Source: Aureimonas psammosilenae (lineage in GTDB: Bacteria > Pseudomonadota > Alphaproteobacteria > Rhizobiales > Rhizobiaceae). Taken from it: a stretch of DNA of 64,000 nucleotides. The stretch lies in assembly GCF_009176975.1 (NCBI RefSeq), contig NZ_WEZG01000001.1, forward strand, positions 714,559 to 778,558, given 5' to 3'. Of this stretch, positions 63,660 to 64,000 are shown in pieces. Each line of letters starts with the position of its first letter. The first letter of the stretch is position 1. Below the pieces are notes generated by a model. It made no database searches and was not told the DNA's origin. It worked only from the letters and a program-made list of their open reading frames with translations. A program made the translations under genes and the position numbers.

Positions 63660-64000
63660 TGTCCGCTCTGCCGAAAACCTCCGCTTCTTCTCTCGATCTT
63701 CGCGATCCCTCGCTTCTTGTCTCGAAGGCTTTTCTGGCCGGCGAGTGGGTCGGTGCTGGTTCCAAGAGCTTCGAGGTTCGGGACCCGTTCGACGGGGCGG
63801 TGCTGGCGGTGCTGCCGGATCTGGGTGTCGATGAAACGCGCCGCGCCATCGAGGCGGCGAGCGCGGTTCAGAAGGACTGGGCGAAGAAGACCGCCAAGGA
63901 GCGGGCCGGGGTCCTGAAGCGCTGGCACGATCTCGTGATCGAGAACGCCGACGATCTGGCCGCGATCCTCACCGCCGAACAGGGCAAGCCGCTGGCCGAG
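63660..64000 (+). CDS. gabD: NAD(P)-dependent succinate-semialdehyde dehydrogenase, 5' part
   Basis: The first 113 codons are visible; the frame runs off the right edge. The GTG start at 63660 follows AAAGGGA. The protein begins SALPKTSASSLDLRDPSLL, then FLAGEWVGAGSKSFEVRDPF and ends in view with ILTAEQGKPLAE, the aldehyde-dehydrogenase signature of the GabD group. It would oxidise succinate semialdehyde to succinate in GABA catabolism. The catalytic Cys and Glu lie beyond the window. Confidence 0.85.

Overview
This window is GC-rich alphaproteobacterial chromosome, most likely Hyphomicrobiales (Rhizobiales). The evidence is the ChpT-CtrA-SciP cell-cycle genes beside the envelope gene eipA, the ybgC-tolQRAB-pal-cpoB-tilS-ftsH-glmM order, the zapA-6S RNA-ygfA order, an RpoH-type sigma factor and Omp25/31-like small barrels. 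An Aurantimonadaceae-like lineage is possible, but that is a guess. Almost all of it is ordinary core genome. I see no prophage, integrase, intact transposase or CRISPR array.

Layout. 1-8.9 kb: a partial glycolipid-binding protein and gap on the minus strand, then DUF4164-zapA-6S RNA-ygfA with an orphan ParD-like antitoxin facing them, a GST, a YmdB-like phosphodiesterase, an MBL hydrolase, yebC, a Uma2 nuclease and a serine hydrolase. 9-12.9 kb: the ruvC-ruvAB operon, split by a complete AbrB/PIN toxin-antitoxin pair that is translationally fused to ruvA, then a Tat-exported phosphoesterase. 13-24.3 kb: Tol-Pal envelope machinery, tilS, ftsH and glmM. 24.4-26.3 kb: two tandem outer-membrane barrels, each preceded by a CtrA-type TTAA-N7-TTAA box. 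26.4-34.7 kb: serC-serA, an EamA transporter, a diguanylate cyclase, purA and an unrecognised membrane protein. 34.8-43.7 kb: rpoH, rluD, tRNA-Glu, a DUF2252 protein, an antiporter with a cyclic-nucleotide-binding tail, creA, a DUF4142 protein, a 161-bp MITE-like element and a spermidine-synthase-like protein.

43.8-51.9 kb is a metal-uptake block. A TonB-dependent haem receptor diverges from hmuTUV across an AT-rich regulatory region, and a copper group (Cys/His-rich small protein, PCuAC chaperone, CopC-CopD fusion) follows. 51.9-54.3 kb holds a lipoprotein, a SpoU methyltransferase and a coiled-coil membrane protein.

54.4-58.5 kb is the cell-cycle locus: eipA, chpT, a stand-alone receiver whose phospho-acceptor Asp is Ser, ctrA, a FliJ-like gene and the CtrA inhibitor sciP. 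58.7-64 kb: mnmA, an oxidoreductase, tRNA-Met, a cupredoxin/cytochrome b561 divergent pair, an endonuclease III and the start of a succinate-semialdehyde dehydrogenase gene.

The most interesting points are the toxin-antitoxin pair wired into the ruv operon, the pseudo-receiver between chpT and ctrA, and the CtrA boxes upstream of both barrel genes. No wholly new multi-gene system is evident.
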